Assembly: GCF_900114215.1 (NCBI RefSeq)
Contig: NZ_FOSG01000014.1
Coordinates: 97,826 to 161,825, forward strand
Length of the DNA stretch: 64,000 nucleotides
Source: Streptomyces mangrovi
Lineage (GTDB): Bacteria; Actinomycetota; Actinomycetes; Streptomycetales; Streptomycetaceae
Direction of reading: 5' to 3'
In this document: positions 1-9,201 of the stretch, in pieces
Position numbering within the stretch: the first letter of the stretch is position 1
How the letters are laid out: each line of letters starts with the position of its first letter
Notes under the pieces: model-generated
What the model was told of the DNA's origin: nothing
Database searches by the model: none
The model's input: only the letters and a program-made list of their open reading frames with translations
Translations under genes and position numbers: made by a program

Positions 1-251
1 CCGTCGCCGGCCTTCCAGCCGCCCACACCCGGCCCCAGCTCGGCGATCCGGCCCGCGCACTCCAGCCCGGGATGGGGCGAGGCGCCCGGGGGCGGGTCGT
101 AGAAGCCCTGCCGCTGGAGGATGTCGGCGCGGTTGACGGCGCCGGCCGCCACCTCGACCAGGACCTCGCCGTCGCCGGGCACGGGGTCGTCCACCTCCGT
201 CCAGGCGAGGACGTCGGGGCCGCCGGGTTCGGTGATGGTGATCGCGTGCAT
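1..251 (-). CDS. NADPH:quinone oxidoreductase, zinc-type alcohol dehydrogenase superfamily (C-terminus beyond window)
   Basis: Partial gene: only the first 83 or so residues are inside the window, the rest lies beyond base 1. The visible N-terminus starts MHAITITEPGGPDVL and contains VNRADILQRQGFY and HPGLECAGRI, the usual N-terminal GroES-like fold of quinone oxidoreductases of the medium-chain dehydrogenase superfamily. These enzymes reduce quinones with NADPH in the cytoplasm. The ATG at 249-251 has a GGAGG ribosome site (264-268 on the other strand) that overlaps the stop codon of the potassium channel gene upstream, so the two are probably co-transcribed. The cofactor-binding domain is not visible, so the exact substrate cannot be judged. 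Confidence 0.8.
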   Translation of the reverse strand, partial: MHAITITEPGGPDVLAWTEVDDPVPGDGEVLVEVAAGAVNRADILQRQGFYDPPPGASPHPGLECAGRIAELGPGVGGWKAGD

Positions 252-260
252 GGGGTGACG

Positions 261-1322
261 CTACCTCCGCGGGTTCTCCGAGGGCATGACGGTGGTGGAG
301 GGGGTGGCACGACGGATGACGACGAGGCGGTCGGTGAGCTCCAGGACGGCCGCGTCCGGGTCGTCGTAGCCCAGCACCCGGTGGCCGCGCACCACGGAGA
401 CCACGAGGTCCTTGCACTCGCGCGGGGAGCGGCCGGCCTCGGCCTTGGTGACCGGGCGCTCGGTGAGGTTCAGCCCCGTGCCCTGGTGGATCAGGTCCTC
501 CATGACCGCGCCCGCGCTCGGGCTGAGCATGGACATGCCGAGCAGCCGTCCGGCGGCACTGGCGCTGGTGATCACGGAGTCCGCGCCGGACTGCCGCAGC
601 AGCGGCGCGTTCTCCTCCTCGCGCACCGCCGCGACGATGCGCAGATTGCGGTTGAGCTGACGGGCGGTGAGCGTCACCAGGACCGCGGTGTCGTCGCGCT
701 GGGTGGAGATGACCACCTGGGCCGCCCGCTGCACCTCCGCCTTCAGCAGGACGTCGCTGCGGGTCGCGTCGCCGACGACGCCGGTGTAGCCGTCGGCGTT
801 CGCCGCCTCGACGACCTTGCGGCTCGGATCGATTATCACGATCCGCTCCCGGGGGACCCCGGTCGAGATGAGCGTCTCGGCCGCGGAGCGCCCCTTCGTG
901 CCGAAGCCGATGATGACGGTGTGGTCGCGCAAGGAGGACCTCCAGCGGGCCAGGCGGAACTGCTGGCGGGTCCGCTCGGCCAGCACCTCCAGGGTGGTGC
1001 CGATCAGGATGATCAGGAACAGGACGCGCAGCGGGGTGATGACCAGGACGTTGACCAGCCGGGCGCTGTCGCTGACCGGGGCGATGTCGCCGTAGCCGGT
1101 CGTGGAGAGGCTGACGGTGGTGTAGTAGAAGCAGTCCAGCAGCGAGACCTCGCCGTCGGCGTTGTCGGTGTAGCCGTCGCGCTCGAGGTAGACCAGGAAC
1201 ACCGTCACGAGCAGGACGATCAGCGCGGCCACCAGCCGCCGCAGCACCTGCCGCAGCGGCCCGGCCGCGGGCTCGGGGAGCTGCACGAAGTGCTGCAGCT
1301 CTTCGGGCGAGGTGTGGTTCAT
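261..1322 (-). CDS. potassium channel with RCK (TrkA-N/TrkA-C) domain
   Basis: A 353-residue membrane protein. A hydrophobic segment near residues 30-47 and a second near 88-108 flank a pore loop with the K+ selectivity filter TTGYGD (residues 74-79), so each subunit is a two-helix channel. From about residue 135 there is a Rossmann RCK/TrkA-N domain (GFGTKG nucleotide loop), followed by a TrkA-C type C-terminal part. Such channels (Kch/MthK type) form tetramers gated by ligands bound to the RCK ring. The gene starts 4 bases after the moeA stop and its own stop overlaps the ribosome site of the quinone reductase gene, so it sits inside a minus-strand operon. The ligand cannot be read from sequence. 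Confidence 0.88.
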   Translation of the reverse strand: MNHTSPEELQHFVQLPEPAAGPLRQVLRRLVAALIVLLVTVFLVYLERDGYTDNADGEVSLLDCFYYTTVSLSTTGYGDIAPVSDSARLVNVLVITPLRVLFLIILIGTTLEVLAERTRQQFRLARWRSSLRDHTVIIGFGTKGRSAAETLISTGVPRERIVIIDPSRKVVEAANADGYTGVVGDATRSDVLLKAEVQRAAQVVISTQRDDTAVLVTLTARQLNRNLRIVAAVREEENAPLLRQSGADSVITSASAAGRLLGMSMLSPSAGAVMEDLIHQGTGLNLTERPVTKAEAGRSPRECKDLVVSVVRGHRVLGYDDPDAAVLELTDRLVVIRRATPSTTVMPSENPRR

Positions 1323-1326
1323 GCCG

Positions 1327-2823
1327 TCACGCCCACGGGAGTCTCAGGAGGTGTACACCGGCGCCGGTGGGGACGCCGCCGGGCGGCACGACCGCCAAAG
1401 CGGTGGCCGCCGCGATACCGCGGAGCATCGCGGGGCCGCTGAACCGCAGCGGCCGTACGCCACCGCCATCCTGCACGACCGGGACCAGCCGGGTGTCACG
1501 GGGGTGGCCCTGGATCTCGCCGAGGAGGGCGGCGGTGGGCAGTGCGTCGTCTCCGGTGCGCTGTTCGGTGCGCGGTCCGGTGGGCTGTCCGGTGCGCTGT
1601 TCGGTGCGCGGTCCGGTGGGCCGCGCTTCGGACGGGCCGGCGCCGGTGGCGGCCCGCAGCAGTGGTTCGGCGAGGGTGAGCAGCCCGGACACGGCCGCCA
1701 GCGGGTTGCCGGGCAGCCCGACCAGATGCGCGCCCGAGGGCAGCCGTGCCAGCAGCATCGGGTGGCCGGGGCGTACCCGCACCCCGTCGACCAGCAGCTC
1801 CGCCCCCAGGCGGCGCAGGGCCGGGTGGACGTGGTCGACGGGGCCGGCGGCCGTGCCGCCGGTGGTGACGACGAGGTCGGCGGCGGTCCCCTCCAGCGCG
1901 GCGTACAGCGCCCCGGCGTCGTCGCCGAGCCGGCGGGTGGCGGTGACCTCGGCGCCCAGAGCCGTCAGCCAGGGGCCGACCATCGGGCCGAGCGCGTCGC
2001 GGACCCGGCCGCCGGACGGGATGCCGGAGGCCAGCAGCTCGTCGCCCAGCACCAGGATTTCGACGCGGAGACGGCGTACGACCGGCAGCTCGTCCCAGCC
2101 CGCGGCGGCGGCCAGGCCCAGCACGGCCGGGGTGACCGGCGTACCGCCGGGCAGCAGATGGTCGCCCGCCCGGCACTCCTGGCCGCGCGGGCGGATGTCC
2201 GCGCCGTGCTGGGGCGCGCCGTTCGCACGCAGCCGCCGGTCGCGGACCTCGCCGTACTCGGAGCGCAGTACGGCGGTGGTGCCGGGCGGGATGCGGGCGC
2301 CCGTGGCGATGCGGACGGCGTGGCCGTCCGGGAGCGGGGCCGGGCGGTCGTCGCCGGCCAGGATGCCGTGTGGCGTGCCGGGGGCTGTGTCTCCGGTGTC
2401 TCCGGTGTCTCCGGCGTGCCCGGCGTGCCCGGCGTCCCGCGTGCCGTCCTCGGGGTCGAGCGGCTCCCACGGGCCGGGCCCGGAGACGGCCCAGCCGTCC
2501 ATGGCCGAGGTGTCGAACGCCGGCAGATCGGTGAGCGCGGTCAGTGGGGCGGCGAGACGGTGGCCGAGGGCCTCGTCCAGGGGGACGGTGGCGGGCTCGG
2601 CCCGCCGGCCGGCACCGGCGCGGGCGGCGGCGGCACGGGCCGCGGGCCAGTCGCGGTGCCGTGCGCCGTCCCGCGGGCCGTGGGGGCCGCTCTTCCCGGG
2701 AGCCGGGCCGGGTTCCCGGCCCCCGGGCCGGCCGCCACCGCCGGCGGTGCCGTGCGTGTCGCCGTACGTGTCGCCGCGGCCGTTGGCCAGGGCCAGGGCG
2801 TCGGCCAGCTCATCGCCGCTCAT
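1327..2823 (-). CDS. moeA: molybdopterin molybdenumtransferase MoeA
   Basis: A 498-residue protein with MoeA hallmarks: LPAFDTSAMDGWAV, RIATGARIPPGTTAVL, VVTTGGTAAGPVDHV and LVGLPGNPLAAV. MoeA inserts molybdate into adenylated molybdopterin, the last common step of Mo cofactor synthesis. I chose the ATG at 2821-2823 (MSGDELAD) because it overlaps the TGA of the upstream MobA-like gene by 4 bases; the open frame runs further upstream but lacks homology-like sequence. Longer than typical MoeA (about 400-420): extra length lies in a Gly/Pro-rich N-terminal stretch, a His/Asp/Gly-rich insertion near residue 125-145, and a 12-residue repeat (TGPRTEQRTG twice) near the C-terminal third. Confidence 0.9.
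   Translation of the reverse strand: MSGDELADALALANGRGDTYGDTHGTAGGGGRPGGREPGPAPGKSGPHGPRDGARHRDWPAARAAAARAGAGRRAEPATVPLDEALGHRLAAPLTALTDLPAFDTSAMDGWAVSGPGPWEPLDPEDGTRDAGHAGHAGDTGDTGDTAPGTPHGILAGDDRPAPLPDGHAVRIATGARIPPGTTAVLRSEYGEVRDRRLRANGAPQHGADIRPRGQECRAGDHLLPGGTPVTPAVLGLAAAAGWDELPVVRRLRVEILVLGDELLASGIPSGGRVRDALGPMVGPWLTALGAEVTATRRLGDDAGALYAALEGTAADLVVTTGGTAAGPVDHVHPALRRLGAELLVDGVRVRPGHPMLLARLPSGAHLVGLPGNPLAAVSGLLTLAEPLLRAATGAGPSEARPTGPRTEQRTGQPTGPRTEQRTGDDALPTAALLGEIQGHPRDTRLVPVVQDGGGVRPLRFSGPAMLRGIAAATALAVVPPGGVPTGAGVHLLRLPWA
1553..1620. repeat. 36-bp direct repeat inside moeA (nearly two copies)
   Basis: Starting at 1553 and again at 1589 the same 32-36 base sequence occurs in tandem. 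It is in frame (36 = 12 codons) and encodes the repeated peptide TGPRTEQRTG in a low-complexity linker of MoeA. Copy number could vary by slippage without breaking the frame. Confidence 0.85.
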
Positions 2824-3779
2824 CCGGCGTCCGTTCCCTCTCCGCCGCGGGACTCCCCGCTCCCGCCGGCCTTTCCCGTCCCCTCCGCCTCCGCGGCACC
2901 GGCGGCCTCCGCGGCCCAGCGCCGGGCCAGTTCGGCGGCCTTGCGCGCGGCCTCGGCCACGTCCTCGGGGCTCCCGCCCGCCCGCGCCGCCGCGTATCCG
3001 ACGAGGAAGGTCGTCAGCGGGGCGGCGGGCCGGGCCACGCCGTGCGCGGCGTCCCGCGCGAGATCGAGAAGGGCGGCGGTGTCGACGTCGAGGTCGATAC
3101 CGAGTTCGGCCTTGGCCGCGGTCATCCATTCGTTCAGCACGCGTCCATGCTCCCTGATGCGGGAGCGGGCCGAGGCGAGTTCCTCCCAGGTGTCGCAGTC
3201 GCGGGCCTCCTCGGGGCCGGCGGGGGCGATGCGGCGCAGCACGAGCTCATCGGTGAGCAACCGCAGGGGGAGGTTCGCCGGCCGTCCGTGCTCGGCGGTG
3301 AGCAGGGCCAGTTCGCGGCGGAGGGACTCGGCACGGTAGGCGCCCAGAAGGGGCTGGGCACACCCGTCGTCCACCACGATCGCCCCGTCGGGGGCGTCGG
3401 GGCCGGGGGCCGTGCCGTGGTGGATGCCGTGCGTACCGTCCGTGCCGTGCACGGCGTCCAGCAGCGCCCGCACGGTGGCGGGCGTCAGGAACGGCAGATC
3501 GGCGGAGAGCACCAGCACCGTCCCGCTCCCGGTGCGGCGCAGTCCGGCGTCGAGGGCCGCCAGCGGCCCGCCGCCGGGCGGATCCTCGCGCACCCAGTCC
3601 ACCGGCCGGGCCGTCGGCCTGCGCGGGCCGACGACCACCGTCCGCGCCGCGTCCGCGCAGGCGTCCAGCACCCGGTCGAGCAGCGTCCGGCCCCCGACGG
3701 TGAGGGCGGGCTTGTCCGCCCCGCCGAGCCGGCGGGCGGCGCCGCCGGCGATGACGACGGCGTCGTACACATGAGTCAT
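2820..3779 (-). CDS. MobA-like nucleotidyltransferase fused to DUF6457 domain
   Basis: 319 residues. The N-terminal two thirds is a molybdenum cofactor guanylyltransferase-like NTP transferase: AVVIAGGAARRLGGADK (nucleotide loop), VREDPPGGGPLAALDAGL and VLVLSADLPFLTP. The last 100 residues start near LNEWMTAAKAELGIDLDVD and resemble the short DUF6457 proteins that often accompany molybdenum genes. The expected role is attaching a nucleotide to molybdopterin, or a related maturation step. The gene overlaps moeA by 4 bases, so both are translated together. ATG at 3777-3779 was preferred; an in-frame GTG lies a few codons upstream. The fusion gives the DUF a functional context, but its own activity is unknown. 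Confidence 0.83.
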   Translation of the reverse strand: MTHVYDAVVIAGGAARRLGGADKPALTVGGRTLLDRVLDACADAARTVVVGPRRPTARPVDWVREDPPGGGPLAALDAGLRRTGSGTVLVLSADLPFLTPATVRALLDAVHGTDGTHGIHHGTAPGPDAPDGAIVVDDGCAQPLLGAYRAESLRRELALLTAEHGRPANLPLRLLTDELVLRRIAPAGPEEARDCDTWEELASARSRIREHGRVLNEWMTAAKAELGIDLDVDTAALLDLARDAAHGVARPAAPLTTFLVGYAAARAGGSPEDVAEAARKAAELARRWAAEAAGAAEAEGTGKAGGSGESRGGEGTDAG

Positions 3780-3790
3780 GACCCGAGTGT

Positions 3791-3824
3791 GACCCTCTCC
3801 GCCCCGGCCCGGGCGGAGAGGGTC
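3791..3824 (-). terminator. hairpin after bkd operon
   Basis: A perfect 14-bp inverted repeat (3791-3804 with 3811-3824, 6-base loop) lies between the E2 stop codon and the start of the MobA-like gene. It lacks a clear U-tract, as is common in Streptomyces. It probably ends bkd transcription and separates it from the molybdenum operon. Confidence 0.65.
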
Positions 3825-3850
3825 CCCGGCCGGGGCCGGCGGGGGAGGAG

Positions 3851-5331
3851 TCAAAGAGTGCGCAGCAGTACGGCCGGGTGCTCGACGCAGTCCGCCACGT
3901 ACCGCAGGAAGCCGCCCGCCGTACCTCCGTCGCACACCCGGTGGTCGAAGGTGAAGGAGAGCTGCACGACCTGGCGTACCGCCAGCTCGCCCTCGTGCAC
4001 CCACGGCTTGGGGGTGATGCGGCCGACCCCGAGCATCGCCGCCTCGGGGTGGTTGATGATCGGAGTCGAGCCGTCCACCCCGAACACGCCGTAGTTGTTG
4101 AGGGTGAAGGTGCCTCCGGTCAGCTCGGCGGGCGTCAGCCTTCCCGCGCGGGCGGACTCGGTCAGCCGGGCGATCTCCTCGGACAGCTCGGCCGCGCCGC
4201 GGGTGTGGGCGTCGCGTACGACGGGGACCACGAGCCCGCGGTCGGTCTGCGCGGCGAAGCCCAGGTGGACCTCGGGCAGCCGGACGATCTCGCGCGCGGC
4301 CGTGTCCACCGTCGCGTTCAGCTCGGGGAACCGGGCGAGGGCGGCCGTGCAGATCCGGGCGAGGAGCGCGAGCAGGGAGATCTTCGGTCCCGCGGCGTTC
4401 ATCGCCCGCCGGGCGGCGAGCAGTTCGGTGGCGTCGGCGTCCACCCAGCAGGTGGCGTCGGGGATCTCGCGCCGGGAGGTGGAGAGCTTGTCGGCGACCG
4501 TACCGCGCAGCCCGCGCAGCGGGATCCGCTCGCCGCGCGCGGCGGCACCGGCGGCGGGTACGGGCGCGGATGCGGGTGCGGACACGGCGGCGCCGTCGGC
4601 CGGGGCGGCCGAGGCGGGCACGGCATGTGCCTCCGCCACCGCGCGCTCGACGTCGGCGCGCAGGATCAGCCCCCGCGGGCCGGAGCCGGCGACCTGCCGC
4701 AGGTCGATCCCGTGCTCCCGCGCGAGCCGCCGCACCAGCGGCGAGATCACCGGGACGGGGCCGTCGGCGGGACGGGTCTCCACGGGCGCGGCGGGCGCGG
4801 CGGGCGCGGCGGGCGCGGACGCCTCCGGGGCCGGAGCCGCGGGGGCCGCGGGGGCAGCCGGCGCGGGGGGAGCTGCGGGGGCAGCCGGCGCGGAGGGGGC
4901 TGCGGACACGACGGCGGACGCCGGGACGGGCACGCCGTTCGCCGGGCGGACCCGCCTGCGGCGGGCGGCGGGCGCACCCGTGCCGTATCCCACCAGTACG
5001 TTCCCGGACTTCTCCGAGGTCTCGGCCGACACCTCGGCCGGTGCCCCGGCGGGGGCCCCGGCCGGCTCGCCCGCCGGGGCGGCGGACGCTCCGACGGCCA
5101 CCGTCACCAGCGGCGCGCCGACGGGGATCTCGGCACCCTCCTCCCCGAACCGGGCGGTGACCACACCGCCGTACGGGCACGGCACCTCGACCATCGCCTT
5201 GGCCGTCTCGACCTCCACCACCGGCTGGTCGACGGCGACGGCGTCGCCGACGGACACCAGCCAGCGGACGATCTCGGCCTCCGTCAGGCCCTCGCCCAGA
5301 TCGGGCAGGGCGAACTCGCGGACCTCGGCCA

Positions 5332-5332
<1 letters not shown>
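3851..5332 (-). CDS. bkdC: branched-chain 2-oxoacid dehydrogenase E2 (dihydrolipoamide acyltransferase)
   Basis: 493 residues in the usual E2 order. One lipoyl domain (residues 1-80, lipoylated Lys45 in VETAKAMVEVP) is followed by a long Ala/Pro linker, a peripheral subunit-binding domain (VISPLVRRLAREHGIDL) and a catalytic acyltransferase domain ending with FTFDHRVCDGGTAGGFL, where the His and Asp are catalytic. It passes the acyl group from E1 to CoA. Start ATG at 5330-5332 overlaps the E1beta stop by one base (TGATG). Neighbours E1alpha/E1beta and the divergent Lrp regulator point to a branched-chain complex feeding acyl-CoA primers to fatty acid and polyketide synthesis rather than pyruvate dehydrogenase. 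No E3 gene lies in the window. Confidence 0.88.
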
Positions 5333-6452
<1,120 letters not shown>

Positions 6453-6456
<4 letters not shown>

Positions 6457-7631
6457 CGCTCGCCTCCCGCTGCGTTCCCGGCGGCCCCGCCGTGCCCGGC
6501 GGTCCCGTCCTGTCCGTCGTTCTCCGCGTCCAGCTCGGCGCGCAGCTGTGCGGCCTGCTCCCTGAGCTGCGTGGTCTTCTCCGCGTAGACGTGGTCGAAG
6601 AGATCCGCCGGGTCGAGCGCCGGATCCTCGTTCATCGCCTCGCGCAGCCGCGCGGCCATCTCCTCGGCCTCCTCGTGCGCCCCGTCGCGTGTCGCGTCGT
6701 CGAACAGGCCGCGCTCGGTCAGCTCACGCTCCAGCAGCGCCACGGGGTCGTGTTCGAGCCATGCGCCGACCTCGTCGTCGCCGCGGTAGCGGGTGGCGTC
6801 GTCGGCGTTGGTGTGGGCGTCGATCCGGTAGGTCACGGCCTCCACGAGGGTGGGCCCCTCGCCGCGCCGGGCGCGCTCGACGGCCTCGGCCAGGACGCGG
6901 TGGACGGCCGCCGCGTCGTTGCCGTCCACCAGCCGGCCGGGGACGCCGTAGCCGACGGCCTTGTGGGCCAGCGAGGGCGCGGCGGTCTGCTTGGCCAGGG
7001 GGACGGAGATCGCGAACCCGTTGTTCTGCACGAGGAAGACCGTCGGGGTGCGCCAGACGGCGGCGAAGTTCAGCGCCTCGTGGAAGTCGCCCTCGCTGGT
7101 GCCGCCGTCGCCGACCATGGCCAGCGCCACCACGTCGTCGCCCTTGAGCCGGGCGGCGTGGGCGAGCCCGACGGCGTGCGGCAGATGGGTGGCCAGCGGG
7201 GTGGACAGCGGGGCGACGCGGTGCCGGTGCGGGTCGTAGCCGGTGTGCCAGTCGCCGCGCAGCAGCCCCAGCGCCTCGGCCGGGTCCATGCCGCGGGCGA
7301 CGGCGGCGAGGGTGTCGCGGTAGCTGGGGAAGAGCCAGTCCCGTTCCTCCAGCACCAGCGCCGCGGCCACCTCGCACGCCTCCTGCCCGGTGGAGGAGGG
7401 GTAGACGGCGAGCCTGCCCTGCTTGGTGAGCGCGGTGGCCTGCCGGTTGTACCGGCGGCCCCTCACCAGCTGCGCGTAGAGCGTCCTGAGCAGGCCGGGA
7501 TCGAGGTCGGCACCGGTGCCCAGCAGTCGGTACGGCTCGGAGTCCGGCAGCAGCGGCACGGGGTCCGTGCGCGGCTGCCAGGCGGGCGGCGGCGCGGGGC
7601 GGTATGCGCCTGGCTGCTCCAGGACTGTCAT
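6453..7631 (-). CDS. bkdA: branched-chain 2-oxoacid dehydrogenase E1 component, alpha subunit
   Basis: 392 residues with the thiamine-diphosphate motif GDGGTSEGDFHEALNFAA ending NNGFAIS, and the phosphorylation-loop region RIDAHTNADD typical of E1alpha. First gene of the bkdABC operon. The ATG at 7629-7631 (MTVLEQPG) has a GGAGG seven bases upstream; the longer frame upstream of it is unsupported. The shared upstream region with the divergent Lrp gene contains an ACCGA-N4-TCGGT palindrome and a DnaA box (separate entries), so both an Lrp-type protein and the TetR protein encoded at 8374 may control it. Paralogous bkd clusters are usual in Streptomyces; another copy may exist elsewhere. Confidence 0.88.
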
Positions 7632-7694
7632 GCGGCACCTCCTGGTAGGGGGCATCTGCGGGCAGGGGGCCGCACTGGATCCGGCGATCCCCCT

Positions 7695-7708
7695 ACCGAT
7701 TGTTCGGT
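7695..7708. promoter_or_regulatory. palindromic operator, bkdA/bkdR intergenic
   Basis: ACCGATTGTTCGGT, an inverted repeat ACCGA-N4-TCGGT. The same element occurs at 9061-9074 and 13954-13967. It lies between the divergent bkdA and bkdR genes. Likely bound by the TetR-family protein encoded at 8374-9018. Confidence 0.7.
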
Positions 7709-7742
7709 CGCCGACTCATTTTGGCTACGGGTGGCACCGCCC

Positions 7743-7751
7743 TGTGGACAA
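7743..7751 (-). promoter_or_regulatory. perfect DnaA box TTGTCCACA in bkdR leader
   Basis: TTGTCCACA on the minus strand, the preferred Streptomyces DnaA box, 34 bases from the palindromic operator and 58 bases upstream of the bkdR start codon. Binding by DnaA is an inference. Confidence 0.6.
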
Positions 7752-7809
7752 ACGGTTCTGCGCGGCGTGGGATGTCGGCAGGACGTCCATGGAGGGGAGG
7801 CGGCAGGCC

Positions 7810-8310
7810 ATGCCGGAAGAACAGATGGCCCCCGAGGCGCCGGAGGAGGGGGACCGGCCACCCGCCAGACCGCTCGATCCCGTCGACCGGTCCATCCTGC
7901 GGATGCTGCAGCTGGACGGGCGCGCCTCGATACGGTCGGTCGCCGAAAGGGTGCACGTGTCCCGGGCGAACGCGTACGCCCGGATCAACCGCCTCGTGGA
8001 GGACGGGGTGATACGCGGCTTCACGGCCCGGGTGGACCACGAGCGCGCCGGCCAGGGCGCGGCGGCGTACATCACACTGAAGATCGTGCAGAACTCCTGG
8101 CGCGCGGTGCGCGAGAAGCTCCAGGCGCTGCCGGGTGCCGCGCACATCGCGCTGGTCAGCGGCGACTTCGATGTACTGCTGCTGGTGCACACCGCCGACA
8201 ACCGGGCGCTGCGGGAACTGGTGCTCACCCGGATACAGGCGATGCCGGAGGTGCTGAGCACCCGCACCCTGCTGGTCTTCGAGGAGACCGACCTCGAACC
8301 CGAGCCGTGA
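7810..8310 (+). CDS. bkdR: Lrp/AsnC family transcriptional regulator (BkdR-like)
   Basis: 166 residues. The N-terminal winged HTH starts at LDPVDRSILRMLQLDGRASI with recognition region VSRANAYARINRL; the C-terminal RAM effector domain ends with VLSTRTLLVFEE. Lrp-family proteins form octamers or other oligomers that sense amino acids. It is divergent from bkdABC, matching the bkdR arrangement known from Streptomyces coelicolor, where the product controls bkd genes. Start ATG 7810 is preferred to the in-frame ATG at 7789 because GGAGGGGAGG ends 9 bases before it. The intergenic region also carries a putative TetR operator. Confidence 0.88.
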   Translation: MPEEQMAPEAPEEGDRPPARPLDPVDRSILRMLQLDGRASIRSVAERVHVSRANAYARINRLVEDGVIRGFTARVDHERAGQGAAAYITLKIVQNSWRAVREKLQALPGAAHIALVSGDFDVLLLVHTADNRALRELVLTRIQAMPEVLSTRTLLVFEETDLEPEP

Positions 8311-8373
8311 GCGGCGCGCCGGGCGGCCCGCTCCGACCCCCTCGCCGTGCGCCCCGCCCTCGCCCCCGTGCCG

Positions 8374-9018
8374 CTACTGCCTGCGCAGCCCCTCGAAGGC
8401 CAGCCGCACCACCGCGTCGGCGACCCGCTCGCGGTCCGCGGCGTCCCCGGGCTGCGGGCGGTACCACTCCACGATGGAGTTGATCATTCCGAACAGCAGC
8501 CGGGTGGCCAGCCGGGCGTCGAGGTCCGAGCGGATGTCGCCCTCGGCCGCGGCGGCCTTCAGCAGCCCGGCCACCCGGTGGTCGAACTCCCGGCGGCGCT
8601 CCATCGCCCAGCGCTCGGTGCGGGTGTTGCCCCGCACCCGCAGCAGCAGGGTGACGTAGGGCAGCTCGGCCATCAGCACCTCGGTGGTGCGGCGGGTGAC
8701 GTGTTCCAGCCGCTCGATCGCCCGTCCCCGGCCGGCGTCCGGTTCGTCCAGGATGGCGAAGAGGCCGTCGAGGGCGCGGGCTATCGCCCGGCGCAGCAGC
8801 TCCTCCTTGCTCCGCACGTGGTGGTAGATGGAGGACTTGGAGATCCCCGCCGCACGGGAGAGGTGCTCCATCGAAGTGCCGTCGTAACCGCGCTCGTTGA
8901 ACACCTCCACGGCCACCGCGAGGAGCGACTCGGGCGTGTAGGTGTCGCGCCCCGGCGACTTGGCCGGTGACTTGGCCGACGGCTCGGCTGGCGGCTTGGC
9001 TGGCGGCTTGACTGGCAT
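8374..9018 (-). CDS. paaR: TetR/AcrR family regulator, PaaR-like
   Basis: 214 residues. A low-complexity Lys/Pro/Ala tail (residues 1-22) precedes a classical TetR HTH (ALLAVAVEVF-like helix, then GYDGTSMEHLSRAAGISKSS and IYHHVRSKEELL). The C-terminal ligand domain ends with MINSIVEWYRP. It is divergent from paaN and sits 5 kb from paaABCDE, and palindromes of one type lie in front of paaN, paaA and bkdA, so a role as repressor of phenylacetate catabolism released by phenylacetyl-CoA or a related acyl-CoA is likely. The ligand is inferred. The DNA between the start codon and 9074 contains a DnaA box 11 bases from the ATG. Confidence 0.8.
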   Translation of the reverse strand: MPVKPPAKPPAEPSAKSPAKSPGRDTYTPESLLAVAVEVFNERGYDGTSMEHLSRAAGISKSSIYHHVRSKEELLRRAIARALDGLFAILDEPDAGRGRAIERLEHVTRRTTEVLMAELPYVTLLLRVRGNTRTERWAMERRREFDHRVAGLLKAAAAEGDIRSDLDARLATRLLFGMINSIVEWYRPQPGDAADRERVADAVVRLAFEGLRRQ

Positions 9019-9028
9019 GGCCTCGATG

Positions 9029-9037
9029 TTATCCACA
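9029..9037 (+). promoter_or_regulatory. perfect DnaA box TTATCCACA upstream of paaR
   Basis: TTATCCACA within the 11-mer GTTATCCACAG, between the paaR start codon and the palindromic operator. It would lie in the paaR leader or promoter. See the composite-element finding. Confidence 0.6.
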
Positions 9038-9060
9038 GGCGGCCTGCCCCTCTTGCCCCG

Positions 9061-9074
9061 ACCGATCGTTCGGT
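9061..9074. promoter_or_regulatory. palindromic operator, paaR/paaN intergenic
   Basis: ACCGATCGTTCGGT; its reverse complement is identical to the site in front of paaA (13954-13967). The position between divergent paaR and paaN suggests autoregulation of the TetR gene plus control of paaN. Confidence 0.75.
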
Positions 9075-9201
9075 AGCAGTATCTACCTGTCCGTCCGTCC
9101 GCGCACGGCCGCCCGCGCGCCCTCCACGGCCCGCCCGGGCGCCGTCCGTACGGGCGCCGCCGCCCGCCCGCTCGACAAGCTCGACGAGGAGTTGGTCCCC
9201 G

